A stretch of DNA of 18,636 nt, from contig QFNF01000047.1 in assembly GCA_003240755.1 (NCBI GenBank), positions 1-18,636 of the forward strand, read 5' to 3'. Every line of letters begins with the position of its first letter. Position 1 is the first letter of the stretch. Position numbers and translations under genes: made by a program. Shown piece by piece: positions 1 to 6,056 of the stretch. The stretch is from Sphingomonas hengshuiensis (GTDB lineage Bacteria > Pseudomonadota > Alphaproteobacteria > Sphingomonadales > Sphingomonadaceae). The notes beneath the pieces were generated by a model. That model was not told the DNA's origin. It worked only from the letters and a program-made list of their open reading frames with translations, and did not search any database.

Positions 1-938
1 GGGATCGCGACCGATCCGTACAGGTCGTAGCGGTCGATCAGCGCGAACAGTTCGGCCATGTTGCCGGCCAGTTCGGGTTCGAGGCTGCGCGGATCGTCGC
101 GCGTGCCGGCGACGATCACGAGGTTCGCGGCGGTCTGCAACGCCGGGCAGCGGCCATAGGCGTGGACCAGCGCCGCCAGGTTCTTCTTGCTGACGGGCCG
201 TGCCAGCGCGAGGATCACCGGCTTGGCCGGATCGGCGAGGAACCGGTCGATGCGGGCGTCGACCATCGCGTCGGTCCGGGTACCCGCGAACATCGCCAGG
301 TCGCTGCCCGGCGGGATGATGCGGATGCGGCCGGGATCGTAGCTGGCATAGCCGGCATATTGCACCTCCGCCTCGTCGCGCGAGGACGCGATGATGGCAT
401 CGGCGTCGGCGATGGCGCGGTCCTCGATGGCGATGCGCCGCTCCAGTCCCGCGGTTTCGGCGCAGTCGGTGCCGAATGCGGCCTGCTTCACCCGGCCGAG
501 CGAATGGGCGGTGAAGAGATAGGGGATGCCGAGCCGTGCCTTCACCGCCGCGGCGACCGCGCCGGCATCGGCATAATGCGCGTGGATCAGGTCGGGACGC
601 CGGTCCAGCCCGTCGATATGCGCGATCAGCGCGTCGACGAAGCTGTCGGTTTCGCGCCACAGCGCTTCCTTGGGCAGGTAGGCGCCGCTGGCCGAGCGCA
701 GGCGGACGATCCGGGTGGTCGCATCGACGACCTCGACCGGGTGCCAGTAATCCTCGCCCAGCGGACCGCCGCGAAAGGCGCGGGTGACGATCTCGGTCCG
801 CGCGATCGCGTCGCTGCGACCGGTGGCGGCGACCAGATCGAGCAGATAGCGGATATGACCGCCGGTATCCGCCGTTACCCCATATTCCACCTCACGCGCA
901 CGCAGACAGCCCTGTAACGCGAGGTGCAGGATAAACAT
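1..938 (-). CDS. Sucrose-phosphate-synthase-like glycosyltransferase (GT4), 3' part missing
   Basis: The minus-strand frame stays open from an ATG at 938 to the window edge, giving 312 codons of the N-terminal part. The protein begins MFILHLALQGCLR, then shows EYGVTADTGGHIRYLL (about residues 18-33), HAHYADAGAVAAAV (about 119-132), FTAHSLGRVKQ (about 142-152) and ALARPVSKKN near the start of the second Rossmann domain. These match the bacterial sucrose-phosphate-synthase type of GT-B glycosyltransferase, whose known reaction is UDP-glucose plus fructose-6-phosphate. The missing C-terminus would hold the E-x7-E motif and, in some members, a HAD phosphatase domain. The sequence GGGAAAA just upstream can serve as ribosome site. 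It is divergent from the next gene, with 54 bp between start codons. The exact acceptor cannot be read from this fragment; another GT4 specificity is possible. Confidence 0.82.
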   Translation of the reverse strand, partial: MFILHLALQGCLRAREVEYGVTADTGGHIRYLLDLVAATGRSDAIARTEIVTRAFRGGPLGEDYWHPVEVVDATTRIVRLRSASGAYLPKEALWRETDSFVDALIAHIDGLDRRPDLIHAHYADAGAVAAAVKARLGIPYLFTAHSLGRVKQAAFGTDCAETAGLERRIAIEDRAIADADAIIASSRDEAEVQYAGYASYDPGRIRIIPPGSDLAMFAGTRTDAMVDARIDRFLADPAKPVILALARPVSKKNLAALVHAYGRCPALQTAANLVIVAGTRDDPRSLEPELAGNMAELFALIDRYDLYGSVAI

Positions 939-939
939 T

Positions 940-954
940 ACGGAATTTTCCCGT
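940..954. promoter_or_regulatory. Near-palindrome in the divergent start region
   Basis: This 15-mer has ACGG and CCGT arms with A/T-rich bases between. It lies between the divergent starts at 938 and 993, in a locally AT-rich stretch, and covers the ribosome site of the minus-strand gene. It could be an operator, or chance. No convincing -35/-10 pair was recognised on either strand, so the promoters of both genes remain unplaced. Confidence 0.25.
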
Positions 955-992
955 TCAAAAACGCGGAGTTATTGCCGCTTGGGCAGGAACCG

Positions 993-2069
993 ATGCCCAC
1001 GCGCTTTGTTCCGATGGCGATGGAATCGCCGCTTCGGATCGCCCAGCTCGCCCCGGTCATCTATCCGGTCCCGCCACGCGGCACGGGGGGCACCGAACGG
1101 GTGGTGTCCGACCTGACCGAGGCGCTGATGGCGATGGGGCATGACGTCACGCTGATCGCGCCGAGCGACAGCGTGACCACCGCGCGCCATCTGTCGGCGC
1201 ATCCCAGCCTGTCGGCGCTCCAGGCCTATCACGGACCGGTCGCGCCGGGGGTGCCCGCCGCGCTGGAAGCGGTGCAACTGGGGTTGCTCGCGCGGCATCT
1301 GGCCACCTTCGATATCGTCCATTGTCATGGCGAGTTCGCGCATGCCGCGGTGCTGGGCGACCGGATCGGGCACAGCCTGACGACGGTGCACTGGCGGCTG
1401 GACGAGCTGGACCGGAAACTGTTCTTCCACAGCTTTCCCGACCTGCCGGTGGCGGCGATCTCCGCCGCGCAGGCGCGCGACCTGCCACGGGCGAACCGTG
1501 CGGGGGTGGTGCACCACGGCATTCCCACCGATCGCTTCCGGCCGGGGCCGGGGGGTGGCGGCGTCGCCTTTGTCGGGCGGATGACCGACCAGAAGCGCCC
1601 CGATGCCGCGATCCGCGTGGCCCGTGCCGCCGGGCGGCCGATCCGGCTGGCCGGCGGCATCGATGTCGGCAATCCGCGCTATTTCGCCGAACAGGTCGTG
1701 CCGCTGCTGGGCGAGGATGCGGTGCATGTCGGCGAGATCGACGACCGCGCCAAGCAGGGATTGCTGGGCGAGGCGGCGGCGCTGCTGTTCCCGATCGACT
1801 GGCCCGAACCGTTCGGGCTGGTGATGATCGAGGCGATGGCGTGCGGCACGCCGGTGATCGCATGGGATCGCGGCAGCGTGCGCGAGGTGGTCGACCCCGG
1901 CGTCACCGGCTTCATCGTCAGGAGCGAGGACGAAGCGGTGGCGGCGCTGGCGATGATCGGCACGATCGACCGCGCGGGCGTGCGCGAACGGTTCGAGGCG
2001 CGCTTCACGGCGGCGCGGATGGCGGAGGATTATGTGGCGATCTATCGCAAGTTGCTGACCCCGCGATGA
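993..2069 (+). CDS. GT4-family glycosyltransferase
   Basis: The protein is 358 aa with a GT-B fold. The N-terminal domain starts RIAQLAPVIYPVPPRGTGG (about 15-33), followed by TERVVSDLTEAL and later the FVGRMTDQKRPD hinge (about 193-204). The donor site is PIDWPEPFGLVMIEAMACGTPVI with the E-x7-E pair at about E272 and E280, typical of retaining GT4 enzymes using nucleotide sugars. No signal peptide is seen, so it is probably cytoplasmic or peripheral. I chose ATG 993 because AGGA lies just upstream; ATG 1014 and 1020 are alternatives, and an upstream GTG at 924 would overlap the divergent gene. Its stop overlaps the next start as ATGA, so the two GT4 genes are likely co-translated. The sugar donor and acceptor are unknown. 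Confidence 0.9.
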   Translation: MPTRFVPMAMESPLRIAQLAPVIYPVPPRGTGGTERVVSDLTEALMAMGHDVTLIAPSDSVTTARHLSAHPSLSALQAYHGPVAPGVPAALEAVQLGLLARHLATFDIVHCHGEFAHAAVLGDRIGHSLTTVHWRLDELDRKLFFHSFPDLPVAAISAAQARDLPRANRAGVVHHGIPTDRFRPGPGGGGVAFVGRMTDQKRPDAAIRVARAAGRPIRLAGGIDVGNPRYFAEQVVPLLGEDAVHVGEIDDRAKQGLLGEAAALLFPIDWPEPFGLVMIEAMACGTPVIAWDRGSVREVVDPGVTGFIVRSEDEAVAALAMIGTIDRAGVRERFEARFTAARMAEDYVAIYRKLLTPR

Positions 2070-3286
2070 GGATCGGCCTGATAAGCTGGGCCTATCCGCC
2101 CGAAAAGAGCGGCCTGTCGCGCGCGGCCTGCGAGATCGCACAGGCGCTGGCCGGGGCGGGGCATGACGTCCGGGTCGTGACGATGGACCGCACCGACCGC
2201 AGCATGGACGGCGCGGTCGAGGTGGTCGGCGCGCGCGCGGGCGGCTGGCTGGCGCGCGCGCGGCGCCTGCCCGGCATCGGCCATCTGTGCGGGCCGGCGA
2301 TGATCGCGCGGACCGTGCGCCGCCTGCATGCCGAACGGCCGTTCGACGTGATCGAGGCGACGAACTGGTATGCGCCGGGGCTGTGGGTCGCGCTGACCGG
2401 GCCGGCGCCGCTGGTCACGCGCAACTCGACGCCGGTCGCGACCAGCGCCGCACGCCCCCGCTCGCTGCGCGACCGGGTCGATCGCTGGGCGGCGGTGACG
2501 CTGGAGGCGCTGTCGGCGCGGATGTCGGCCGGGCTGATCTCCAATACCGAGGCGCATGGCGCGAAGGTCGCCGCGCTGTACGGCACGCGGCCGCCGGGGG
2601 CGGGCCATGCGGTGATCGGACTGAGCCTGCCGCCGGCGATCGTGGCGGCCGGGCGCGCGGCGCCCTATCCGCCGGGCAATGACGTGCTGCGGATGCTGTT
2701 CGTCGGGCGCAACGAACCGCGCAAGGGCACCGACGCGCTGATCGGCGCGCTGCCGGCGCTGGCGGCGGAGGCCGATGCGGGGACGCTGCCCGATTTCCGG
2801 CTGACGATGATCGGGCTGCACCGGCAGGAACTCGACCGGCTGCCCCCGGCGGCGCTGCGGCGGATCGACAGCTATCACCGGGTCGAGGACGATGCGTTGC
2901 ACGCCGCGCTGGCCGCCGCCGATATCGTCGTCGCCCCGTCGCGCTACGAGAGCTTCGGGCTGGTCTATCAGGAGGCGATGACCTTTGGCCGGCCGATCGC
3001 GGCGTGCGGCGAGGACCCGAGCGCACGGCTGTTCGTCGGCGGCAGCGGCGCGGGGTTGCTGGCGGACGACTGCACGGCGGATGCGCTGGGCGCGATCGTG
3101 CGGCGGATGCTGCGCGATGGCGAGCTGCGACAGGCCTTGTCGACGGCGGCGCGGGTGGCGGCGGGGCGCTTCACCCGCGCCGGCCTCGCCGCCGGGACGG
3201 CCGCCGCCTATGTCGCGGCGGTGAACGGGCGAAGCAGCGCGGCCTCGTCGCCGGGGCGCCCGGCGCCCGCCGACATGGCTTCATAG
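2066..3286 (+). CDS. GT4-family glycosyltransferase
   Basis: The 406-aa product starts MRIGLISWAYPPEKSGLSRA, a common GT4 opening with the glycine-rich loop, and continues to a second domain with LFVGRNEPRKGTDAL. The donor-binding motif is APSRYESFGLVYQEAMTFGRPI, with the E-x7-E spacing intact. It starts inside the stop of the preceding GT4 gene (ATGA overlap), which indicates translational coupling and probably a shared pathway such as glycan or glycoside synthesis. The last 79 bp overlap the 3' end of the convergent GT2 gene. The C-terminal tail (about 20 residues rich in Ser, Pro and Ala) beyond the catalytic core is encoded in this overlap. Sugar specificity is not visible from the sequence. 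Confidence 0.88.
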   Translation: MRIGLISWAYPPEKSGLSRAACEIAQALAGAGHDVRVVTMDRTDRSMDGAVEVVGARAGGWLARARRLPGIGHLCGPAMIARTVRRLHAERPFDVIEATNWYAPGLWVALTGPAPLVTRNSTPVATSAARPRSLRDRVDRWAAVTLEALSARMSAGLISNTEAHGAKVAALYGTRPPGAGHAVIGLSLPPAIVAAGRAAPYPPGNDVLRMLFVGRNEPRKGTDALIGALPALAAEADAGTLPDFRLTMIGLHRQELDRLPPAALRRIDSYHRVEDDALHAALAAADIVVAPSRYESFGLVYQEAMTFGRPIAACGEDPSARLFVGGSGAGLLADDCTADALGAIVRRMLRDGELRQALSTAARVAAGRFTRAGLAAGTAAAYVAAVNGRSSAASSPGRPAPADMAS

Positions 3287-4080
3287 ACGCGCGAGCGCTC
3301 GATCACGCGCGACCGGGTGAGATAATGGTCGATCGCGCCGGCCAGCGCCAGCGCGGTCGCGTCGAACGGCACCGCCGGGCGTTCGTGGACGGTGCCGGCA
3401 TAGCGGACATCGGCGCGATTGAGCCGGTACTGGATGTCGGGCCACAATGCCGAGGGCACGCCGTCGACGAGGTTGCGCCGCGGTATCCCGAGCGATCGCA
3501 GCCCCTCGCGCTCCGCCGCCCGGGTCAGCCAGCCGAGCGCGGCCAGCAATGCCGCATCGGGCCGTTCGTCGCTGTCGAGCTGCAATACCCAGCCGGTCGC
3601 CATCGCCTGCACCCGGTTGCGCTGTGCGGCGAAGTCGCCGGCCAGCGGGTGGCTGCCGACCCGCGCCCATGGCACCCGCGCCGCCAGCGGCGCGGCGTCG
3701 CCATCGACCAGGACGATCGCATCGGCGACCTGCGGTCGCAGTGCGTCCAGCAATGCGGCGACGACGTCCGCCTCGCCCGCCCGCGCGATCATGCCGAGCG
3801 TGACCGCGTGCGGCATCGGTGTCGCCACCCGCCAGCCATCATCCTCCGCGACGAAGCCCAGCGCCCATGCCGCGTTGCGCCGTGCATGCGGCGCGAGCGC
3901 GAAGCCCCGGTCGGGCGCCCGGCCGGTCAGGCTTGCGCGGATCGCATCGCGCACCGCCGCCGCGTCGAACCCGAGACCAGCGACCGCCAGCCCGCAATGG
4001 TTGCATTCCGGCATCGCCCGGTCGTGCCAGCGATCATTGCCGCAGATCGGGCAGCGCGGGCCGGCAATCGCTTCGTCCAT
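3208..4080 (-). CDS. Zinc-ribbon-containing GT2-like glycosyltransferase
   Basis: The product is 290 aa. The N-terminus carries two Cys knuckles, CPICG at C10/C13 and CNHCG at C26/C29, giving a probable rubredoxin-like zinc ribbon. From about residue 88 it resembles an inverting GT2 enzyme: HAVTLGMIARAGEADVVAALLDAL, then AAQRNRVQAMATGWVLQLDSDERP with a DSD metal/nucleotide motif at about 169-171, and a later RYAGTVHERP. ATG 4080 is preferred over an upstream start at 4119 because AAGGGGG lies at good spacing upstream. The gene is divergent from the NmrA-like gene and convergent, with 79 bp of overlap, with the GT4 gene. The fusion suggests a metal-stabilised N-terminus or a docking module (inference). 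Acceptor unknown. Confidence 0.8.
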   Translation of the reverse strand: MDEAIAGPRCPICGNDRWHDRAMPECNHCGLAVAGLGFDAAAVRDAIRASLTGRAPDRGFALAPHARRNAAWALGFVAEDDGWRVATPMPHAVTLGMIARAGEADVVAALLDALRPQVADAIVLVDGDAAPLAARVPWARVGSHPLAGDFAAQRNRVQAMATGWVLQLDSDERPDAALLAALGWLTRAAEREGLRSLGIPRRNLVDGVPSALWPDIQYRLNRADVRYAGTVHERPAVPFDATALALAGAIDHYLTRSRVIERSRVYEAMSAGAGRPGDEAALLRPFTAAT

Positions 4081-4094
4081 CGGTCGCGCCCCCT

Positions 4095-4118
4095 TGCGTT
4101 GCGACAAGCGGGAACGCA
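4095..4118. promoter_or_regulatory. Inverted repeat in divergent intergenic region
   Basis: TGCGTT (4095-4100) and AACGCA (4113-4118) form a 6-bp inverted repeat with a 12-nt spacer. It lies between the divergent starts at 4080 and 4164. It could be a regulator-binding site for either gene; chance is also plausible at this GC content. Confidence 0.25.
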
Positions 4119-4126
4119 CGACGGTG

Positions 4127-4141
4127 CCGGCGGTTCGCCGG
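4127..4141 (+). promoter_or_regulatory. Short perfect hairpin in leader of NmrA-like gene
   Basis: CCGGCG-GTT-CGCCGG is a perfect 6-bp GC stem with a 3-nt loop, ending 22 nt before ATG 4164 and leaving the GGGGAA ribosome site free. If transcribed it could stabilise the leader. There is no U-tract, so it is not a terminator. Confidence 0.3.
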
Positions 4142-4163
4142 GGACGGGTTGCGGGGAACGAAC

Positions 4164-5054
4164 ATGGACACGATCATCGTTGCGGGCGCCACCGGCGACC
4201 TTGGCACCCGGATCACCAGCGCCGCCGTGGCACGCGGCGCGAAGGTGCGCGCGCTGGTGCGACCGGGCACGGCGCGCGACCGCATCGCGCCGCTGGAGGC
4301 GATCGGCGCCGATCCATGGCCGGTCGACTTCGGCGATGCCCGGGCACTGGCGCATGCCTGTCGCGGGGTGGTGTGCGTCGTGTCGGCACTGAACGGCCTT
4401 GGCGAGACGATCCTCGATACGCAGACGAAGCTGCTCGACGCGGCGCTGGGCGGCGGCGCGGCGCGGTTCATCCCGTCCGACTTCTCGATCGACTATCGCG
4501 CGCTGCCGACCGGCACCAACCGCAATTTCGACCTGCGTCGCGCGTTCCGTACCCGGATCGATACCGCGCCGATCATGGCGACCTCCGTCTTCAACGGCGC
4601 GTTCGCCGATATGCTCGCCGGACAGATGCCGCTCATCCAGCGGCGGGTACGGCGGGTGCTGTATTGGGGGAGCGCCGATACGAAATTCGCGCTGACCACC
4701 AAGGACGATGTGGCGGCGTATACCGCCGCCGCCGCGCTCGACCCCGCCGCCCCGCGCAACCTGCATATCGCGGGGGCGCAGGTCAGCGCACGCGATCTGG
4801 CGGCGCTGATGGGCGAGGTGACGGGCCGGCCGTACGGGCTGCTGCGCGCGGGATCGCTCGCGACGCTGGAGCGGATGATCGCGGTGACGCGGCGGCTGTT
4901 CCCGGCGAAGGACCAGGTGTTCCCGGCGTGGCAGGGGATGCAGTATCTGCACAACATGTTCGACGGGCGGGCGCCGTCGGCCCCGGTGGACAATGCGCGG
5001 TATGACGTGGCGTGGACCGATTTGCGGAGGGTACTGGACCAGCCCATCCGATAA
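4164..5054 (+). CDS. NmrA/isoflavone-reductase-like NAD(P)-binding protein (atypical SDR)
   Basis: The 296-aa protein opens with MDTIIVAGATGDLG, whose GATGDLG (8-14) is the dinucleotide-binding glycine motif of atypical short-chain dehydrogenases. The segments CVVSALNG and FIPSDFSIDY are characteristic of NmrA-like and isoflavone-reductase-like members, which use or sense NAD(P)(H). The classical YxxxK catalytic pair is not evident, as is usual in this subgroup. ATG 4164 is supported by GGGGAA at 4153-4158; the open frame upstream is antisense to the GT2 gene and is not coding. It is transcribed towards cobU, with only the palindromic repeat between them. The substrate, or whether it acts as a redox sensor rather than an enzyme, cannot be told from the sequence. 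Confidence 0.82.
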   Translation: MDTIIVAGATGDLGTRITSAAVARGAKVRALVRPGTARDRIAPLEAIGADPWPVDFGDARALAHACRGVVCVVSALNGLGETILDTQTKLLDAALGGGAARFIPSDFSIDYRALPTGTNRNFDLRRAFRTRIDTAPIMATSVFNGAFADMLAGQMPLIQRRVRRVLYWGSADTKFALTTKDDVAAYTAAAALDPAAPRNLHIAGAQVSARDLAALMGEVTGRPYGLLRAGSLATLERMIAVTRRLFPAKDQVFPAWQGMQYLHNMFDGRAPSAPVDNARYDVAWTDLRRVLDQPIR

Positions 5055-5055
5055 G

Positions 5056-5165
5056 CCGTTTGTCCTGAGTAGCCATTGAGCTTGTCGAAATGGCGTATCG
5101 AAGGACCGTGGCAGGTGCTTCGATACGAGCCTTCGACAAGCTCAGTCTCTACTCAGCACGAACGG
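5056..5165. repeat. Large imperfect palindromic (REP-like) element
   Basis: Two 48-nt arms (5056-5103 and 5118-5165) are imperfect inverted copies around a 14-nt loop. The blocks CTTCGATACG, TTCGACAAGCTCA and CTACTCAG are identical between one arm and the reverse complement of the other. Elements with the core TTCGACAAGCTCA are, from general knowledge, frequent between genes in sphingomonad genomes. The element fills the space between the convergent NmrA-like and cobU genes. It continues 17 bp into cobU, so it supplies the cobU stop codon and its last residues. A long stem in this position could act as a bidirectional terminator or as a 3'-end stabiliser of both mRNAs (inference). Confidence 0.85.
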
Positions 5166-5688
5166 TGGGAGCCGGCGCGGTCGGCTCGAACCGCTGCAAC
5201 GGCAACACCATCCCCGCCACCACGAACCACGTCCGATCGACCGCCGCCGCCACCGACTGGTTCAGCCGCCCCGCCGCGTCGCGGAATGCGCGGCCGAGGG
5301 GATGCTCGGGGACGATGCCCAGCCCGACCTCGTTGCTGACCAGCATCAGCGGATGCCGCGCCGCCCGGATCGCGGCGACCAGTTCGGCGTTGCAGCGCGT
5401 CACGTCATGTCCGCCGAGCATGATATTGGTCAGCCACAGCGTCAGGCAGTCGACCAGTACCGGCGCTTCCATCGTCCGGATCGTCTGCGCAAGGTCGATC
5501 GGGCATTCGACCGTCCGCCATCCCGCGCCACGATCGGCGCGGTGGCGGGCGATGCGGCCGGCCATTTCGGCGTCCCGGCCTTGCGCGGTCGCCACATAGG
5601 TCCATGGTCCCGGCAGCGCTTCCATCGCCGCCTGCGCCAGCCGGCTCTTGCCCGAACGGGCGCCCCCTACGAACAAACTCGTCGCCAT
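5149..5688 (-). CDS. cobU: Adenosylcobinamide kinase / adenosylcobinamide-phosphate guanylyltransferase
   Basis: The 179-aa protein has the usual CobU/CobP length. It contains the P-loop GGARSGKS (8-15), the segment RIARHRADR with H49 in the position of the guanylylated histidine known from Salmonella CobU, the strand VLVDCLTLWLTN, and VSNEVGLGIVP. CobU phosphorylates adenosylcobinamide and then transfers GMP to give adenosylcobinamide-GDP, the CobS substrate. GAAGGG lies a few bases upstream of ATG 5688. It is the only B12 gene here on the minus strand, divergent from the riboswitch-btuB operon, so the riboswitch cannot act on it in cis. Its last residues and stop lie inside the palindromic repeat. 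Confidence 0.95.
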   Translation of the reverse strand: MATSLFVGGARSGKSRLAQAAMEALPGPWTYVATAQGRDAEMAGRIARHRADRGAGWRTVECPIDLAQTIRTMEAPVLVDCLTLWLTNIMLGGHDVTRCNAELVAAIRAARHPLMLVSNEVGLGIVPEHPLGRAFRDAAGRLNQSVAAAVDRTWFVVAGMVLPLQRFEPTAPAPTVRAE

Positions 5689-5723
5689 CTTGCCCTTCGC
5701 CTTGGCACGCTCTAAGGGCGCGA

Positions 5724-5908
5724 TTGCGACAGGTTCCCAGAAATGGGATGAAAAGGGAACCCGGAAGCGTGGCTGCTGGCTGCGTCATCCGGGGCTGCCC
5801 CCGCAACTGTGACCGGCGAGTCCTGCTCCCCATGCGTGCCACTGGATGCAAATCCGGGAAGGCCGGGCAGGGCGACGACCCGCGAGCCAGGAGACCTGCC
5901 CGTCGCGG
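5724..5908 (+). ncRNA. Cobalamin (B12) riboswitch aptamer
   Basis: The conserved blocks of the cobalamin aptamer appear in order: ATGAAAAGGGAACCCGG (about 5748-5764), GGGGCTGCCCCCGCAACTGT (5791-5810), GCCACTGG (5838-5845), CCGGGAAGGC (5854-5863) and the B12 box AGCCAGGAGACCTGCC (5885-5900). The closing stem can be drawn from GCGAC (5726-5730) with GTCGC (5902-5906), next to AGGT (5731-5734) with ACCT (5894-5897). It binds adenosyl- or another cobalamin and normally represses the downstream gene when B12 is plentiful. It lies 36 bp from the divergent cobU start and 148 nt upstream of btuB. I saw no convincing sigma70-type promoter immediately upstream. The 5' boundary is approximate. Confidence 0.96.
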
Positions 5909-6056
5909 TTGTCCTTCGCGCGGACGGGGTGTGCCGGGCGATCGAGGGTTTCCTCGCGTGACGACGTCGTTGGGGGTCGTGCGCGTGGGGGACCGGTCCG
6001 TCCGCCGCCGCGTGTCGTGCGTGCCCCCTTGTTGGATGCCAAGGGGGGATACCCGA
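5909..6056 (+). other. Long leader between aptamer and btuB (expression platform region)
   Basis: Together with the aptamer this makes the 368-bp gene-free stretch between cobU and btuB. I see no small gene in it. It contains a CGAGG-GTTT-CCTCG hairpin (5943-5956), the palindromes ACGACGTCGT (5961-5970) and GGACCGGTCC (5990-5999), and two G5 runs (5972-5976, 5987-5991). It ends in the hairpin that covers the btuB ribosome site. There is no stem followed by a U-tract, so an intrinsic-terminator platform is not supported and translational control is more likely. Confidence 0.6.
6024..6047 (+). promoter_or_regulatory. Hairpin sequestering the btuB Shine-Dalgarno sequence
   Basis: CCCCCTTG (6024-6031) pairs perfectly with CAAGGGGG (6040-6047) over an 8-nt loop. 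The 3' strand is the purine-rich ribosome site AAGGGGGG (6041-6048) of btuB, whose ATG is at 6057. Folding this stem would hide the ribosome site. Because a cobalamin aptamer lies upstream, it is a strong candidate for the translational OFF element. The pairing is read directly from the sequence; coupling to ligand binding is inferred. Confidence 0.7.

Noticed and set aside
924..992. GTG start at 924 for the first plus-strand GT4 gene
   Set aside because: It would add 23 residues unlike the family and overlap the divergent gene; ATG 993 has AGGA upstream and matches the expected N-terminus better.
969..2141. A 390-codon antisense frame over the first GT4 gene
   Set aside because: Low-complexity Arg/His-rich translation with no motif; the sense frame has intact GT4 motifs.
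5702..5709. TTGGCACG resembling a sigma54 -24 box just before the riboswitch
   Set aside because: The following bases do not provide the TTGC/TGCA -12 element at the required spacing.
5690..5716. TTGCCC and TCTAAG as a possible sigma70-type promoter for the riboswitch operon
   Set aside because: Spacing of 15 bp and weak matches; not good enough to annotate, although a start site near 5722 would fit the aptamer.
5990..5999. GGACCGGTCC palindrome in the btuB leader
   Set aside because: A 10-bp perfect palindrome is expected by chance at this GC content; a self-complementary stem without loop cannot form as a hairpin.
5604..6056. Upstream in-frame extension of btuB through the riboswitch
   Set aside because: The extension would translate the structured aptamer and would bury the signal peptide internally; ATG 6057 has its own ribosome site.
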